Source of the DNA: Ignavibacteria bacterium
GTDB lineage: Bacteria > Bacteroidota > Ignavibacteria > Tepidaquicellales > Tepidaquicellaceae
Reading direction: 5' to 3'
Assembly (NCBI GenBank): GCA_016704345.1
Contig: JADJAH010000018.1
Span: 62,001 to 126,000 of the forward strand
Length of the DNA stretch: 64,000 nt
A model generated the notes under the pieces. That model saw nothing but the letters and a program-made list of their open reading frames with translations. It was not told the DNA's origin and made no database searches. Position numbers and translations under genes: made by a program. How positions within the stretch are numbered: the stretch's first letter is position 1; each line of letters starts with the position of its first letter. Positions 1 through 9,631 of this stretch are shown in pieces.

Positions 1-1046
1 CTTATTGTTGCAGAAGTAATATCTGTCTTCACTTCCGTCAATACTGAAATGTCTCCTCCAAATCTGTGAGAGTTCAGAGCGGACCGCGCAGAATAAGTGA
101 ACCCGTGTACCTCACGAAGATTCTTGTTTATTCTCGATGTAAAATATCCGCCTAATATCGTGTTCATCAATGACACCTTTATGAAATCTGGATCATTTCT
201 GTGTATGCTGATATGACCAATCCTCAAAGATGACTGAACTGCTCCGTTCTTTCGTGTGAGGATAACTCCGGATGAATTCATCTCCGGTGTTGCAGGAAAT
301 TCCATTTTCTGCGAAAGAGTTTGCCAACCTGCAAATTCAGATTCAAGTCTGGAGACTGCTTCCTCCGGGGAAATGTCACCGACAAAAGCGACAATAAGAT
401 TTTCAGGTGAGAATGCAAATTCATAAAACTTCTTGAGATCACCTACATCTATCGATGCTACTGACTCGCTGTTTCCTTCCACTGAAAATGAAAATGGATT
501 GTTCTTATAAACAGCTTGCCTGTATGACCTTGATGCGAGATAATCTCCGTCATCGATCATAGACAACAGACTATTCAATCTCTGCTCTCTTACTCTCTGA
601 AGTTCATCGGCTGCAAACATCGGATTTCTGATTACATCCGCCGCAAGACTGAAGATCTCATCGAAGTGCTTTGTAAGTGAATAACAACTGACATAACTCG
701 CATCATAATCGGCACCGGTAGAAAGTGTAGCCCCAAGAAAATCTGTTTGGTCAGCTATCATTGTTGCCGTTCTCTCAGAAGTACCTTTTGTAAGCATCTC
801 AGCTGTGATTGAACCAAGTCCCGCTTTGTTAATGCCAAACCTGCTGTCCCAATAAGCGCCCTGCTTAAATACAAATCTTGCAGTAACCAGCGGTAATTTT
901 CTGTCTTCAATTACCAGTACGGTTATACCGTTTGATGTGACAGTTTCGAAGAACTTTGGGAAGTTTATGTCCTTTGGTTTTCCGGGTATTGGAGGAACAG
1001 ATCTGTCCAGCTTGTCCTCTATATTATTTATTATCAGTTCTTTCAT
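1..1046 (-). CDS. M16 family peptidase-like protein, non-catalytic type (3' end outside window)
   Basis: Reading the minus strand from the ATG at 1046 gives an open frame of about 348 codons that runs off the window edge. It has the M16 fold signature: an N-terminal segment with FVFKQGAYWD, a later TMIADQTDFLGATL stretch, and a C-terminal REVHGFTYSARS segment, which is the Arg/Tyr substrate-binding motif of the second M16 domain. Where active members have HxxEH this protein reads AGLGSITAEML, so it has no zinc site. In mitochondrial processing peptidase and in bacterial M16 pairs, the zinc-less subunit helps bind substrate for an active partner. The start codon overlaps the stop of the upstream active M16 gene (ATGA), so the two are probably co-translated. 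The partner role is inference. Confidence 0.85.
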   Translation of the reverse strand, partial: MKELIINNIEDKLDRSVPPIPGKPKDINFPKFFETVTSNGITVLVIEDRKLPLVTARFVFKQGAYWDSRFGINKAGLGSITAEMLTKGTSERTATMIADQTDFLGATLSTGADYDASYVSCYSLTKHFDEIFSLAADVIRNPMFAADELQRVREQRLNSLLSMIDDGDYLASRSYRQAVYKNNPFSFSVEGNSESVASIDVGDLKKFYEFAFSPENLIVAFVGDISPEEAVSRLESEFAGWQTLSQKMEFPATPEMNSSGVILTRKNGAVQSSLRIGHISIHRNDPDFIKVSLMNTILGGYFTSRINKNLREVHGFTYSARSALNSHRFGGDISVLTEVKTDITSATI

Positions 1047-2329
1047 TTCTTTGGTAAATAGTTTAGTACAACTCTTTGGTTTTTATTCAGAAACTTGTTT
1101 GCAGCAGAGACAATATCATCCCTGGTAATGCTGAGATAATTCACTACTTCGGCGTTTATCCTGTCGCAGTCATTATAAAAAGTCTTTAGGAACGAAAACT
1201 TATCAGCCAATCCTATGATTGACTGTCTCCCGGAGCTGAAATATGTTTCAACTCTGTTCTTCATTTTTTCAAGTTCATAATAAGAAATATTGCCGTTCTT
1301 AATGTCCTCAATTGAAAGATCAATCATCTTTTGAACTTCTTCAGAACTTTTTCCTTTAAGGATTATTGAACTTATCGCAAAGACTCCGGTTTTTTCAAGA
1401 CCGTAAACAGCTGTATCAATTTCATTAACAAGTTCCAATTCATACTCAAGTTTATTGACAAGCCTCGAACTCTCACCCTCTGATAGAATTCCGCTAAGCA
1501 TGTTCATTGCATAATAATCCTTTGAGCCTGATTCCGGAATCCTGTAGAAAATGAATTTTCCTTCAAGATGAATATTGTCTATTATGTCTGCAATCTGCTC
1601 GGATTCAATATCAACATCATCATGTCCTGGCCTTTCAAAACTCTGGCCGGGACTTATACTTCCGTAATACTTCTCAATTAAATTCAAAGTTTCGTCATAG
1701 TCAATATCTCCAACTACCGAGAGAACTGCATTTGATGGAGCATAGAACTTCTTATGAAAAATCCTGATATCATCAATTGTTGCTTTTTCGAGTTCATCCA
1801 TATCCCCTATAATCGGCCATCGGTAACCGCTTGTATTAAACAACCTCTTCGCACTTTCCTCTTCGACGCTTCCGTAAGGAGAATTGTCAACATACATAAG
1901 TTTCTCTTCCATCACTACGTCTTTCTGAACTTCCAATGCTTCTTCAGTGATACCAAATCCTGCGATCCTGTCTGAGTCAAGCCAGAACGCAATTTCCAGA
2001 TGTGATGAAGGCAGACATATAAAATAACTGGTAGTATCCCAGGTAGTATAAGCATTGCTGTCGCCGCCGTTGTTGTTGAGTATTTCATCAAACTTGCCTT
2101 TGGGAACATTCGGAGAACCTTCAAACATCAGATGCTCAAAAAGATGAGCAAGCCCGGTCATTCCCGGCTCTTCATCTTTTGAACCTACATGATATGTCAT
2201 GTTGATTGCAGCCGATGGGATTTTTGTATTCCGGCTCATCACAATGCTGAGGCCATTGTCAAGCTTATGCTCTTTGTATTCGATGGACGGAATAGCCGTC
2301 ATGATGTTCTCAGCGGTTCTCTGCTTCAT
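1043..2329 (-). CDS. M16 family zinc metallopeptidase (catalytic)
   Basis: The 428-residue product is a single-chain M16 (pitrilysin/processing-peptidase) protein. HLFEH at residues 62-66 is the inverted zinc motif (His62, catalytic Glu65, His66), and VVMEEK near residue 141 supplies the third metal ligand at the usual spacing. No signal peptide is obvious, so it probably acts in the cytoplasm or reaches the envelope by another route. It lies between a second catalytic M16 gene upstream (20-nt overlap) and a zinc-less M16 gene downstream (4-nt overlap). An internal ATG at codon 10 lies just past the upstream stop and is an alternative start. The family cleaves peptides and small unfolded proteins; the substrate here is unknown. 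Confidence 0.9.
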   Translation of the reverse strand: MKQRTAENIMTAIPSIEYKEHKLDNGLSIVMSRNTKIPSAAINMTYHVGSKDEEPGMTGLAHLFEHLMFEGSPNVPKGKFDEILNNNGGDSNAYTTWDTTSYFICLPSSHLEIAFWLDSDRIAGFGITEEALEVQKDVVMEEKLMYVDNSPYGSVEEESAKRLFNTSGYRWPIIGDMDELEKATIDDIRIFHKKFYAPSNAVLSVVGDIDYDETLNLIEKYYGSISPGQSFERPGHDDVDIESEQIADIIDNIHLEGKFIFYRIPESGSKDYYAMNMLSGILSEGESSRLVNKLEYELELVNEIDTAVYGLEKTGVFAISSIILKGKSSEEVQKMIDLSIEDIKNGNISYYELEKMKNRVETYFSSGRQSIIGLADKFSFLKTFYNDCDRINAEVVNYLSITRDDIVSAANKFLNKNQRVVLNYLPKK

Positions 2330-3644
2330 TTGTCTTTAATGTTGCGTTTGCAGGAAGATAGTTGATCACTACGCTGTTTGCATCTACAACATGTTTCTTA
2401 ACGACTTCTGATATCTCGTTCTTCTTTACTGATAAGTATCTTTCCGAATCTTCATTGATCCTCATTGCATTTTCAAAATTCAGGTGATTGAATACAGTTT
2501 CTATGGCAATGTTCTGGACTTTTAGATGCTTTGCCATTGAACTGAATTCAAGACTGTTCCTCACTTTTTCAAACTCACGTTCACTGCATCCTTCATCTGC
2601 GAACAACTTCACTTCATTCATTAACTTCTCTCTTACTAACGTTACATCAATTCCCGGATTCACATATGCTTTTATCATGAGCGCGCCGCTGTTTGCAAGC
2701 GGATAATTCATAATTCCCAAAGACCTGACAAGTTTCTCTTCATACACAAATTTCTTGTAAAGCCTGCTGCTCTCTGAGTTTGCCATGATCTCAGAAAAAT
2801 AATCCAATGCATATTCTTCATGGGAACCCGCTGCCGGAACCTGATAGCAGATGTTTATTGCAGGCAACTGAATATTATCATAGTGATCTTCAACAATACT
2901 ATTCTCAACAGGCGCTATTACATTTGGTCTTCTTGAAATTTCATAATTTGTCCGTAATCCATCAAAATATTTACGCACTAAGTTCTCTGTAATTCCATAA
3001 TTAATGTCACCTGTAATTACGAGTACTGAATTGCTGGGAGAATAAAAGTTTCTGTGAAAATTCATCGCACCTTCAACTGAGAAAGAAGTGATATCCTGAA
3101 CAGTCCCTATCACAGAATGTTCATAGCCTGAACCGGGGAACAGATTTCTAAAAACATCATTAAACATGTTACCGTAAGGTGCATTGTCAAAGACCTGTTT
3201 CTTCTCCTCAAGAACCACACTTTTCTGGTTCTCAAGATTTTCTTCTGTTATGTTTAGTGAGTTCATTCTGTCCGATTCAAGCCAAAGGGCTGTTTCGAGA
3301 CCATTTGATGGCAATGTTTCAAAATATACGGTGGCATCCTGCATCGTAAAAGCATTGCATGAACCGCCGGAACGGAGTATATGACCGAAATGCTCATTCT
3401 TCTTTATATTCTTGGAACCCTGAAACATCATGTGCTCAAATAAATGAGCTATTCCATGCAGGCCTTTTCTTTCGTCTTTGGATCCCACTTTATAACCAAC
3501 CGTCACGCTGACAATCGGATTACTGTTATCTTTATGCATGATACAGTGGAGGCCGTTGCCGAGAGTAAATTCTTCAAACTTAATAACTCTTTCAGAAGTG
3601 TAATTTGATAAAATAGAGGTCACTGATTTCTTGAAATTTTGCAC
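2310..3644 (-). CDS. M16 family zinc metallopeptidase (catalytic), first gene of trio
   Basis: The 444-residue protein has HLFEH at residues 67-71 (His67, Glu70, His71) and VVLEEK about 75 residues later, the complete M16 active site. The N-terminal domain is followed by the inactive second domain typical of the family. It resembles its downstream neighbour closely in layout (KVGSKDE and GLHGIAHLFEHMMF here, HVGSKDE and GMTGLAHLFEHLMF there), which points to an old tandem duplication. It is the first gene of a three-gene M16 run with overlapping ends. Two active and one inactive subunit in one operon suggests a mixed complex, but this is inference. No signal peptide is clear. Confidence 0.9.
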   Translation of the reverse strand: MQNFKKSVTSILSNYTSERVIKFEEFTLGNGLHCIMHKDNSNPIVSVTVGYKVGSKDERKGLHGIAHLFEHMMFQGSKNIKKNEHFGHILRSGGSCNAFTMQDATVYFETLPSNGLETALWLESDRMNSLNITEENLENQKSVVLEEKKQVFDNAPYGNMFNDVFRNLFPGSGYEHSVIGTVQDITSFSVEGAMNFHRNFYSPSNSVLVITGDINYGITENLVRKYFDGLRTNYEISRRPNVIAPVENSIVEDHYDNIQLPAINICYQVPAAGSHEEYALDYFSEIMANSESSRLYKKFVYEEKLVRSLGIMNYPLANSGALMIKAYVNPGIDVTLVREKLMNEVKLFADEGCSEREFEKVRNSLEFSSMAKHLKVQNIAIETVFNHLNFENAMRINEDSERYLSVKKNEISEVVKKHVVDANSVVINYLPANATLKTNEAENR

Positions 3645-4084
3645 GTTAATAATGTTTAAAGGTTAGTGCTTTGCTAACGTGGAATTTAGCCATTTTAGTT
3701 TACAATGTCAGCGATTATTTCTGTGCTTGATCTGATAAATCCATGCTGTGAGTACAAATCAGCTAAATGTCTGAGTAAAATTCGTTTGCATTCATAAGCA
3801 GGCTTGAATTGGGCAAACTGAAAGGATTTCCAATTTCATTATGACTTTATGAAATAGCGATAACTATTTCGCATTACTATCCTTTCTGCACTAACATTAT
3901 GAGGGCTAATAATTGGATTCAATCTTTAAGAACTGTCAATTAAGTTTAGATGTCATAATTGAAAAAAAAGTTTGCTTTAATCATGCTCTAATCAAATCAT
4001 GACGAAGGAACGCGAAAGAATCTTTTTCAATTAGACAAGACAACGTTTATTTTAAACAAAATTAAAATTATACCTGACAACAAG
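3645..4084. promoter_or_regulatory. Divergent intergenic region between M16 operon and dps
   Basis: About 440 bases of AT-rich non-coding DNA separate the divergently transcribed M16 operon and the Dps gene, so promoters for both must lie here. I see no confident sigma-factor boxes, operator or RNA structure. The stretch just before dps (4045-4083) is extremely A/T rich, and no strong Shine-Dalgarno sequence precedes the dps start. Confidence 0.4.
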
Positions 4085-4564
4085 ATGAAAAAAACTAAGA
4101 CCAACCTGATTGGCATTGAATCAGACAAAGCCACACTCCTTGCCGAAAAGCTTAATCAACTTCTGGCAAATTATTCTATCTTCTATCAAAACACTCGCGG
4201 TTATCACTGGAACATTAAAGGTGAAAAATTCTTTGAGCTTCATGTTAAGTTCGAAGAGCTGTACAATAGTCTGGTACTTAAGATAGACGAGATCGCAGAA
4301 AGAATTCTCACACTTGGTTTCTCTCCGCAACACAAGTATTCCGTTTACAATGAGGAGTCATCCATTAAGGAAAGCAGCCAGGTATCTGACGGCAATAAGG
4401 CAGTCAGCAACATTCTTGATTCTTTCTCTGTGATTATTTCATTGCAGCGCGAACTTCTTGAACTCTCGGAAGAAGCCGGAGATGAAGGCACCAATGCATT
4501 GATGAGCGACTACTTAAAGGAACAGGAAAAACTTGTCTGGATGTATTCAGCATATGCCGCATAA
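4085..4564 (+). CDS. dps: Dps/ferritin-like DNA-binding and iron-storage protein
   Basis: The 159-residue product has the Dps four-helix fold. The ferroxidase ligands of the family are all visible with the correct spacing: His41 in GYHWNIKG, His53 in FELH, Asp68 and Glu72 in KIDEIAE (compare His51, His63, Asp78, Glu82 in E. coli Dps). Dps proteins form 12-subunit shells that oxidise ferrous iron with peroxide and shield DNA during stress. The N-terminal tail (KKTKT) carries lysines but is short, so DNA binding is uncertain. The gene stands alone, with a divergent operon upstream and its own strong terminator downstream. Peroxide or starvation control is usual in the family, but no operator was recognised. 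Confidence 0.95.
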   Translation: MKKTKTNLIGIESDKATLLAEKLNQLLANYSIFYQNTRGYHWNIKGEKFFELHVKFEELYNSLVLKIDEIAERILTLGFSPQHKYSVYNEESSIKESSQVSDGNKAVSNILDSFSVIISLQRELLELSEEAGDEGTNALMSDYLKEQEKLVWMYSAYAA

Positions 4565-4594
4565 GTTTTGGCAGTTGAATTATTTAGTCACTTG

Positions 4595-4630
4595 AAAAAG
4601 CACAGACTGGTTGCAGTCTGTGCTTTTTTT
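4595..4630 (+). terminator. Intrinsic terminator after dps
   Basis: Perfect hairpin: arms 4595-4609 and 4614-4628 (core GCACAGACTG with CAGTCTGTGC) around a 4-base GTTG loop, ending in a run of T. It lies about 30 bases after the dps stop and separates it from the TonB receptor gene. Confidence 0.95.
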
Positions 4631-4689
4631 ATGTTATTCTATGACCTAAGTCATAACACTTATCTGAATTTCCTGACTATATTTGTAAT

Positions 4690-7089
4690 ATGAAAACAAT
4701 ATCAACTGTCATAGTTTTAGGAGTTTTCCTGGTCATACAGAGTGCTTATTCACAGTCCCATATAGAAGGCAGAGTCATAGATTCTTACACCGGTGAAGGT
4801 ATTGAAAGAGCAAGGATCTCTGTGCCGGAATTTTCCGTAGAAACTTATAGTCTGCCTGACGGAAGATTTAAATTGAATGGACTCAAAGACACTTCAATTG
4901 TTATTACGATTGAGCGGATTGGTTACAAGGAGCTTAAGGAGAAAATAATCTCTATATCTGCTTTTATTAAGTTGAACAGAAAGGAAGCGATCTTTTCCCT
5001 TGAACAGTCTCAAATTACATCAGGAACAATTGATGTGTATGAAGGAAGAATTGAAACCGAGCTTAAGTATGCAACTCTTCCGGTTGCACTTGTGACTGAA
5101 CAAGACATTAAAGGATTGCCATTCATAGCGATTCCGAATACAATAGAAATGAAGACAGGCATCAATCTTCTTCGGGACGGAGTATGGGCAAATGAAATTT
5201 CCATAAGAGGATTGAGTCGCGACAATGTGATTACACTGATAAACGGAAACAGGATAGAAACTGCAAATAATCATGCGGGCCGGCTTGCACTTATCGATCT
5301 GAATACTGTCGAGAGAATTGAATTTGTTAAAGGCGGGACTTCTTCAATCTACGGCTCAGGTGCAATGGGAGGTATTGTCAATATAATAACAAAGACAGGT
5401 GTACCTGGAAGCAAGACTTCATTGACCGGAGCATTTTCAGGCTCGTACTCGGGAGTTAACGATTTGTCATCAGTAAACTTATCGCTTCAGTTCAATCTCC
5501 CTGGCTTTTATTTGAACTCGTATCTTACAACAAGAAATGCTACCGATATAACTACCCCTTCCGGTACGATTCCGAACTCTTCTTTCAGAGATCAGGGAAT
5601 TCATCTTGATGCCGGACTTAAGCTCTCGATGAAGAGTTTGTTGAAAGCAACATTTGAAAATTTTAGTTCTCCGTTTGCAGGAATACCCGGAGGTTACCCT
5701 GTGTTTCCGGACAAGTCAAGGACAACTTATCTGAATGCCAACAGAACAATGGCGGATATGACATTTGAGTCAAAAGATATTTCAAAATCGTTTTCTAAAT
5801 TTTCTACCCGTGTATTCTATCAGGCAATTGACCGGGAAGTTGAAGTGATTCCTAATTCAATTGTTACCATGCCTCCTACAACTACAACTCCAAAGAGAGT
5901 AATAAACAATGTATCCATTTATCCTTCGGGTTTTCATGATGTTGGCGGAGCGCTGATACAGTCAGAATTTCTGCTGTCTAAGTCAAGCAGATTGGTTGCA
6001 GGAATAGATACCTGGATGCGAAAGCTGAAAACGGAAAGGAAGAGAACTCAGATAATCCAAACGTTTGATTCGTCAAACAACATTACATCAACAAATGAAG
6101 TTATCACTGCTGACGTACCGGTTCCCGAATCAGATTACAAGAGCGCCGGACTATTCCTTCAAAGTCAGACATCTTTCATGAAAGAAAAGATCTTCCTTGA
6201 TCTCAGCGGAAGAGTCGATGCAATTTTTGTTTCCAATGAAGAAACAATTTCACCAGTTTATACAATCACCAACGGAATTAAGAATTCGAGTCCTGCCGGT
6301 CAGAAAGTTATTTGGGAGGCAATGGATGAAAACGATTTATCATGGAGCGCGGGTGCCGGCGCAAACTACAAACTTGAAAGTGAATGGAACATACATGCAA
6401 ACCTCTCCGCATCTTACCGATCTCCGGGATTGGAAGAAAGATATCAGTACATTGACCTTGGAAGCACAGTGCGGCTGGGAAATCCGGCGCTTAAGCCGGA
6501 GAGAGGATACTTTGTTTCAACCGGAATAAAATACTGGGGAAAGACTTTCAACTTTGGAGTTGAAGGATTTGGAAATTTTCTTAACAACCTGGTCGTGGAA
6601 GTGCCGGGGACTTACGAAGGAAGATCAGCTCTTATAAAAGAGAATGTTGGAACTTCGCAAATCGCCGGACTTGATGCCGACTTCGAGTACAATGTTATCC
6701 CTGCACTTACATTTTTCGGCGGAGCAACATACGTTTCTGGGCGCAATACAGAAGATGATGTTCCCCTTCCGCAGATCGTGCCTTTAAACGGCAGGATTGG
6801 ATTGAACTACTTTTCTCCTTTCGGTGTAAAGTTTTCATTGAACTCAATTGTCTATTCAAGGCAGGATCAGATAGCTTCGGGTGAAATTGAAACTCCGGGC
6901 TATGCAGTGTTTCATATTTATGCTAACTACTCTTTGCTCCTGACGCAAAGCGCCTCGCTTGGTATCACAGCAGGTGTTGAAAATATTTTTGACAAAAATT
7001 ACAGAAGTCATCTTTCAACAGCCAGAGGCTCTGTGACTACCGAGCCCGGCAGAAATGCTTTTATCAACTTAAGCATCAATTATAAATGA
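4690..7089 (+). CDS. TonB-dependent outer-membrane receptor
   Basis: The 799-residue protein begins with a signal peptide (hydrophobic core near residues 6-20, cleavage likely after AYSQ). Next comes a carboxypeptidase-regulatory-like beta domain (about 24-100), then the plug domain with the motifs NEISIRGLSRDNVITLI, VERIEFVKGG and GAMGGIVNIITK, and a long beta barrel ending in FINLSINYK. Such receptors import siderophores, haem, cobalamin or glycans, driven by TonB. The barrel gives no obvious substrate clue; no SusD partner lies next to it, which argues against a polysaccharide system. The stop overlaps the start of a permease gene, so the two probably act on the same compound. Confidence 0.93.
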   Translation: MKTISTVIVLGVFLVIQSAYSQSHIEGRVIDSYTGEGIERARISVPEFSVETYSLPDGRFKLNGLKDTSIVITIERIGYKELKEKIISISAFIKLNRKEAIFSLEQSQITSGTIDVYEGRIETELKYATLPVALVTEQDIKGLPFIAIPNTIEMKTGINLLRDGVWANEISIRGLSRDNVITLINGNRIETANNHAGRLALIDLNTVERIEFVKGGTSSIYGSGAMGGIVNIITKTGVPGSKTSLTGAFSGSYSGVNDLSSVNLSLQFNLPGFYLNSYLTTRNATDITTPSGTIPNSSFRDQGIHLDAGLKLSMKSLLKATFENFSSPFAGIPGGYPVFPDKSRTTYLNANRTMADMTFESKDISKSFSKFSTRVFYQAIDREVEVIPNSIVTMPPTTTTPKRVINNVSIYPSGFHDVGGALIQSEFLLSKSSRLVAGIDTWMRKLKTERKRTQIIQTFDSSNNITSTNEVITADVPVPESDYKSAGLFLQSQTSFMKEKIFLDLSGRVDAIFVSNEETISPVYTITNGIKNSSPAGQKVIWEAMDENDLSWSAGAGANYKLESEWNIHANLSASYRSPGLEERYQYIDLGSTVRLGNPALKPERGYFVSTGIKYWGKTFNFGVEGFGNFLNNLVVEVPGTYEGRSALIKENVGTSQIAGLDADFEYNVIPALTFFGGATYVSGRNTEDDVPLPQIVPLNGRIGLNYFSPFGVKFSLNSIVYSRQDQIASGEIETPGYAVFHIYANYSLLLTQSASLGITAGVENIFDKNYRSHLSTARGSVTTEPGRNAFINLSINYK

Positions 7090-7958
7090 CGGACTGGTTC
7101 TGGATAGCATTCATATCGGCATTACTCTCCGCGGTAGCGGCACTGATGCAGAAAAAAGTATTGATTGAAATTGATCCGCTTAATTTCTCTTTCCTTGTCT
7201 CTGCACTGACTGCAATATTTTCACTGCCGTTTGTTGTCACAATTGATTTTGCATCCGTCAAGATAGTTACGATTCTAATACTGTTTGGAAAATCCATCCT
7301 TAACGCAATGGCATTCCTTTGCATCATGACTGCATTGAAGCATCTGGAGATTAGTAGAGCACTTCCCGTAATGGCGATTTCACCGATGGTAATTGCAGTG
7401 CTTGCATTTATATTTCTGGGTGAATCCTTGAAACCGCTTGAAGTTGCGGGAATAATTCTCATATCAATAGGAACATATTCGCTTGAGCTTAAGAAAGGCG
7501 AAGGTGTATTGTATCCGTTCAGTGTTCTCGCCGGTTCAAAGCATCACCGATATTTACTTGCTGCACTTGCTTTGATCTCGATCTCATCTGTAATTGACAA
7601 AGCATTGCTCAGTAATTTTAAATTGCCTCCGGTCACGTTTCTTGTTTTTCAGAATTTCTTTTTCTTCGTGATATTTTTTGTGATTATGTTATTTGTCGGT
7701 AAGAAAAAATCATTTGTAATCAATAAGAATGTTTTGATACTGATTGTTGTAATAGCTGTTGTAACTGTTCTCTACAGGTGGGCGCAGATTGAGGCCACAA
7801 AGATAGCTCCTGTTGGTTTGGTAATCTCGGTCAAGAGATTGTCAGTTTTATTTGCGAGCATAGCGGGAGCTCAATTGTTTAAAGAAGGTGATTATGTAAG
7901 GAGAGCAATTGCGACCATACTGATTGTCGGTGGCGCTATGATGATTTTCAGGGATTGA
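7086..7958 (+). CDS. EamA/DMT family inner-membrane permease
   Basis: The 290-residue protein has ten predicted membrane helices in two repeats of five, each like the EamA domain; the end of the first repeat reads FIFLGESLKPLEVAGIILI. Family members export or import small metabolites and amino acids; some serve siderophores or their precursors. It starts inside the stop of the TonB receptor gene (ATGA overlap), so translation is probably coupled. The pairing suggests that the receptor brings a ligand into the periplasm and the permease moves it or a related metabolite across the inner membrane. That link is inference from position only. Confidence 0.85.
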   Translation: MTDWFWIAFISALLSAVAALMQKKVLIEIDPLNFSFLVSALTAIFSLPFVVTIDFASVKIVTILILFGKSILNAMAFLCIMTALKHLEISRALPVMAISPMVIAVLAFIFLGESLKPLEVAGIILISIGTYSLELKKGEGVLYPFSVLAGSKHHRYLLAALALISISSVIDKALLSNFKLPPVTFLVFQNFFFFVIFFVIMLFVGKKKSFVINKNVLILIVVIAVVTVLYRWAQIEATKIAPVGLVISVKRLSVLFASIAGAQLFKEGDYVRRAIATILIVGGAMMIFRD

Positions 7959-8209
7959 ATATTTTCTCATTCGTAATAATGATTGAATTATTGCCATCAC
8001 ATTTCTTCTGGCTCCCAAGCTGCCTGTCCGTATTTAGCTAATCGAGTGCACCCTTTGCAGGCGGGGGGCTTGGGATCGAGGGAAACTATAGGAGTTTTCG
8101 GGATACTTAGAGTTGCATTATTATGTAGAAGTTACGAAAAGAATCCAGAGGGGATTCAATGTTTGCGAGTGGCATGGAACATCGTCAAAACAAAACATCT
8201 TGAAAAATT
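7959..8209. other. Convergent intergenic region with inverted repeat
   Basis: This gap lies between convergent genes. It holds an 8-bp inverted repeat, TCCCAAGC at 8013-8020 and GCTTGGGA at 8068-8075, and a palindromic AATCCnnnnGGATT-like patch near 8143-8160. A forward open frame crosses it and runs on antisense to the kinase gene, but I see no reason to call it a gene. Confidence 0.35.
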
Positions 8210-9601
8210 TTACTCTTCTTTTGAATTAACCGGAATTGAAACAAACACTGTCGTGCCCGGATTATTGTTGTCCGCAAGATTTCCCGGGCTCTTTATGTGG
8301 ATGTTTCCTCCGTGCTTTTCAACTGCCCGCTTTACTGTAGCCAGGCCAAGGCCGGTGCCTTCCACATTTGATTTCTTCGCATTGCTCGCCCTGTAAAACT
8401 CGCTGTAAATTTTTTCCATTTCATCCTGCGGGATTCCAATGCCGGTGTCAGATACAGTAATGCCAATGTTGTTCTCATCCTCCTCCAATTGTAACTGCAC
8501 TGTTCCGTTGTCCGGCGTGTATTTTACAGCATTGCTTAATATATTCGAAATGACAAGCTCCATTAATCTCTTATCTGCAAACACCTGCCTGCATTGCCTG
8601 GTCTTTTCTTCAAATGACAGACTGATGTTCTTCAGCTCCACTTTTGATTTTAACGACTCGAACATCTGCATAATAATCTTCTCAAGATATACAGGCTCCT
8701 TTTTTATCTGCTCCAGCAGCTTTACTCGCGACACATCAAGGATGTCATTGGTAAGAACAATTGCATCATCTGCTCTAGCTTTTGACTTTTTCAATATGTC
8801 TTTAACCTTATCGCTTAGTTCGCCAGTGATTCCGCCCAGAAGTATATTCAGATAAGAAGATATTGCCGCAATCGGTGATTTGATCTCATGTACAACTGCC
8901 ATTACATAATTCTGCTTTTCAAGCTCTGCTGTTTCAATTTTTCTCAATGCCTCATTAAGCTCCTGCTCTCTTCTGAAGTGTGCCGAAGCCAGACTGTTGG
9001 CAAATTTTACACTCATAAGCAGCATCACCCAGTATGCTATGAGATAAACAATTGTCTTTGAAAGAGGCATCTTCAATTGCATGTCTCCTGTGAAGACATC
9101 ATAAAATGGCAATGTACCGTAGTTGACCAGAACAACCAAAGCGGAGAATGAAATCAGAAGTATGGTAAAGATAGCCATTATGATTCTTCCCGGAAGTATC
9201 ATGCTTCCAATTATTGCATGAAATACAAAGAAGAGACCGAATGGACTTTCAAGCATGCCCGTGAGATAAACGAGCACAAGAAGGGTAAGGAGATCGCAGA
9301 CAGTTTGGGCAAAAGCAATTACCATTGGTCCGGAAATATTGGTATCACTCTTGGCAGACCACCTCCTGGTAACTATGTCAAATACAACATTGTAACAAAG
9401 AACAATGGCTAGGGAAATGAGTATTCCAATGTTCGGAGACTCACTTCCCGTTTTAAGATTCAGAAACTGCAGATACAAAAAGAACATTAAGAGCATTATC
9501 ACTGCGCCGTATCGCAACTTGACAAACCATCGGTTACGGTCTGAGACAAGCTTGTATAAATATTCGAAGTCCTTAGTATGTGCAGGGATCAGATTAAACA
9601 T
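8210..9601 (-). CDS. Membrane sensor histidine kinase of the hydrogenase operon
   Basis: The 463-residue protein has about six membrane helices in residues 30-200, a short coiled-coil linker, a HisKA domain with the phospho-acceptor in AVVHEIKSPIAAISS (His238), and a HATPase domain with N-box NILSNAVKYTPD, G1 box DTGIGIP and G2 box GTGLGLATV. The membrane part resembles an integral sensor rather than a periplasmic-loop sensor, so the signal may be a membrane or redox state. It is the last gene of the hydrogenase operon, 30 bases after the hydrogenase gene, while a receiver-only protein is the first. The pair may sense redox or hydrogen status, but the receiver has no DNA-binding domain, so a further step is needed. 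Confidence 0.92.
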   Translation of the reverse strand: MFNLIPAHTKDFEYLYKLVSDRNRWFVKLRYGAVIMLLMFFLYLQFLNLKTGSESPNIGILISLAIVLCYNVVFDIVTRRWSAKSDTNISGPMVIAFAQTVCDLLTLLVLVYLTGMLESPFGLFFVFHAIIGSMILPGRIIMAIFTILLISFSALVVLVNYGTLPFYDVFTGDMQLKMPLSKTIVYLIAYWVMLLMSVKFANSLASAHFRREQELNEALRKIETAELEKQNYVMAVVHEIKSPIAAISSYLNILLGGITGELSDKVKDILKKSKARADDAIVLTNDILDVSRVKLLEQIKKEPVYLEKIIMQMFESLKSKVELKNISLSFEEKTRQCRQVFADKRLMELVISNILSNAVKYTPDNGTVQLQLEEDENNIGITVSDTGIGIPQDEMEKIYSEFYRASNAKKSNVEGTGLGLATVKRAVEKHGGNIHIKSPGNLADNNNPGTTVFVSIPVNSKEE

Positions 9602-9631
9602 CGCGCTCTTAATATGTTAAGCCGTTCGAAT

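Noticed and set aside
7983..8396. 137-codon forward frame overlapping the kinase gene
   Set aside because: More than half is antisense to a clear histidine kinase C-terminus; no start signal and no recognisable domain.
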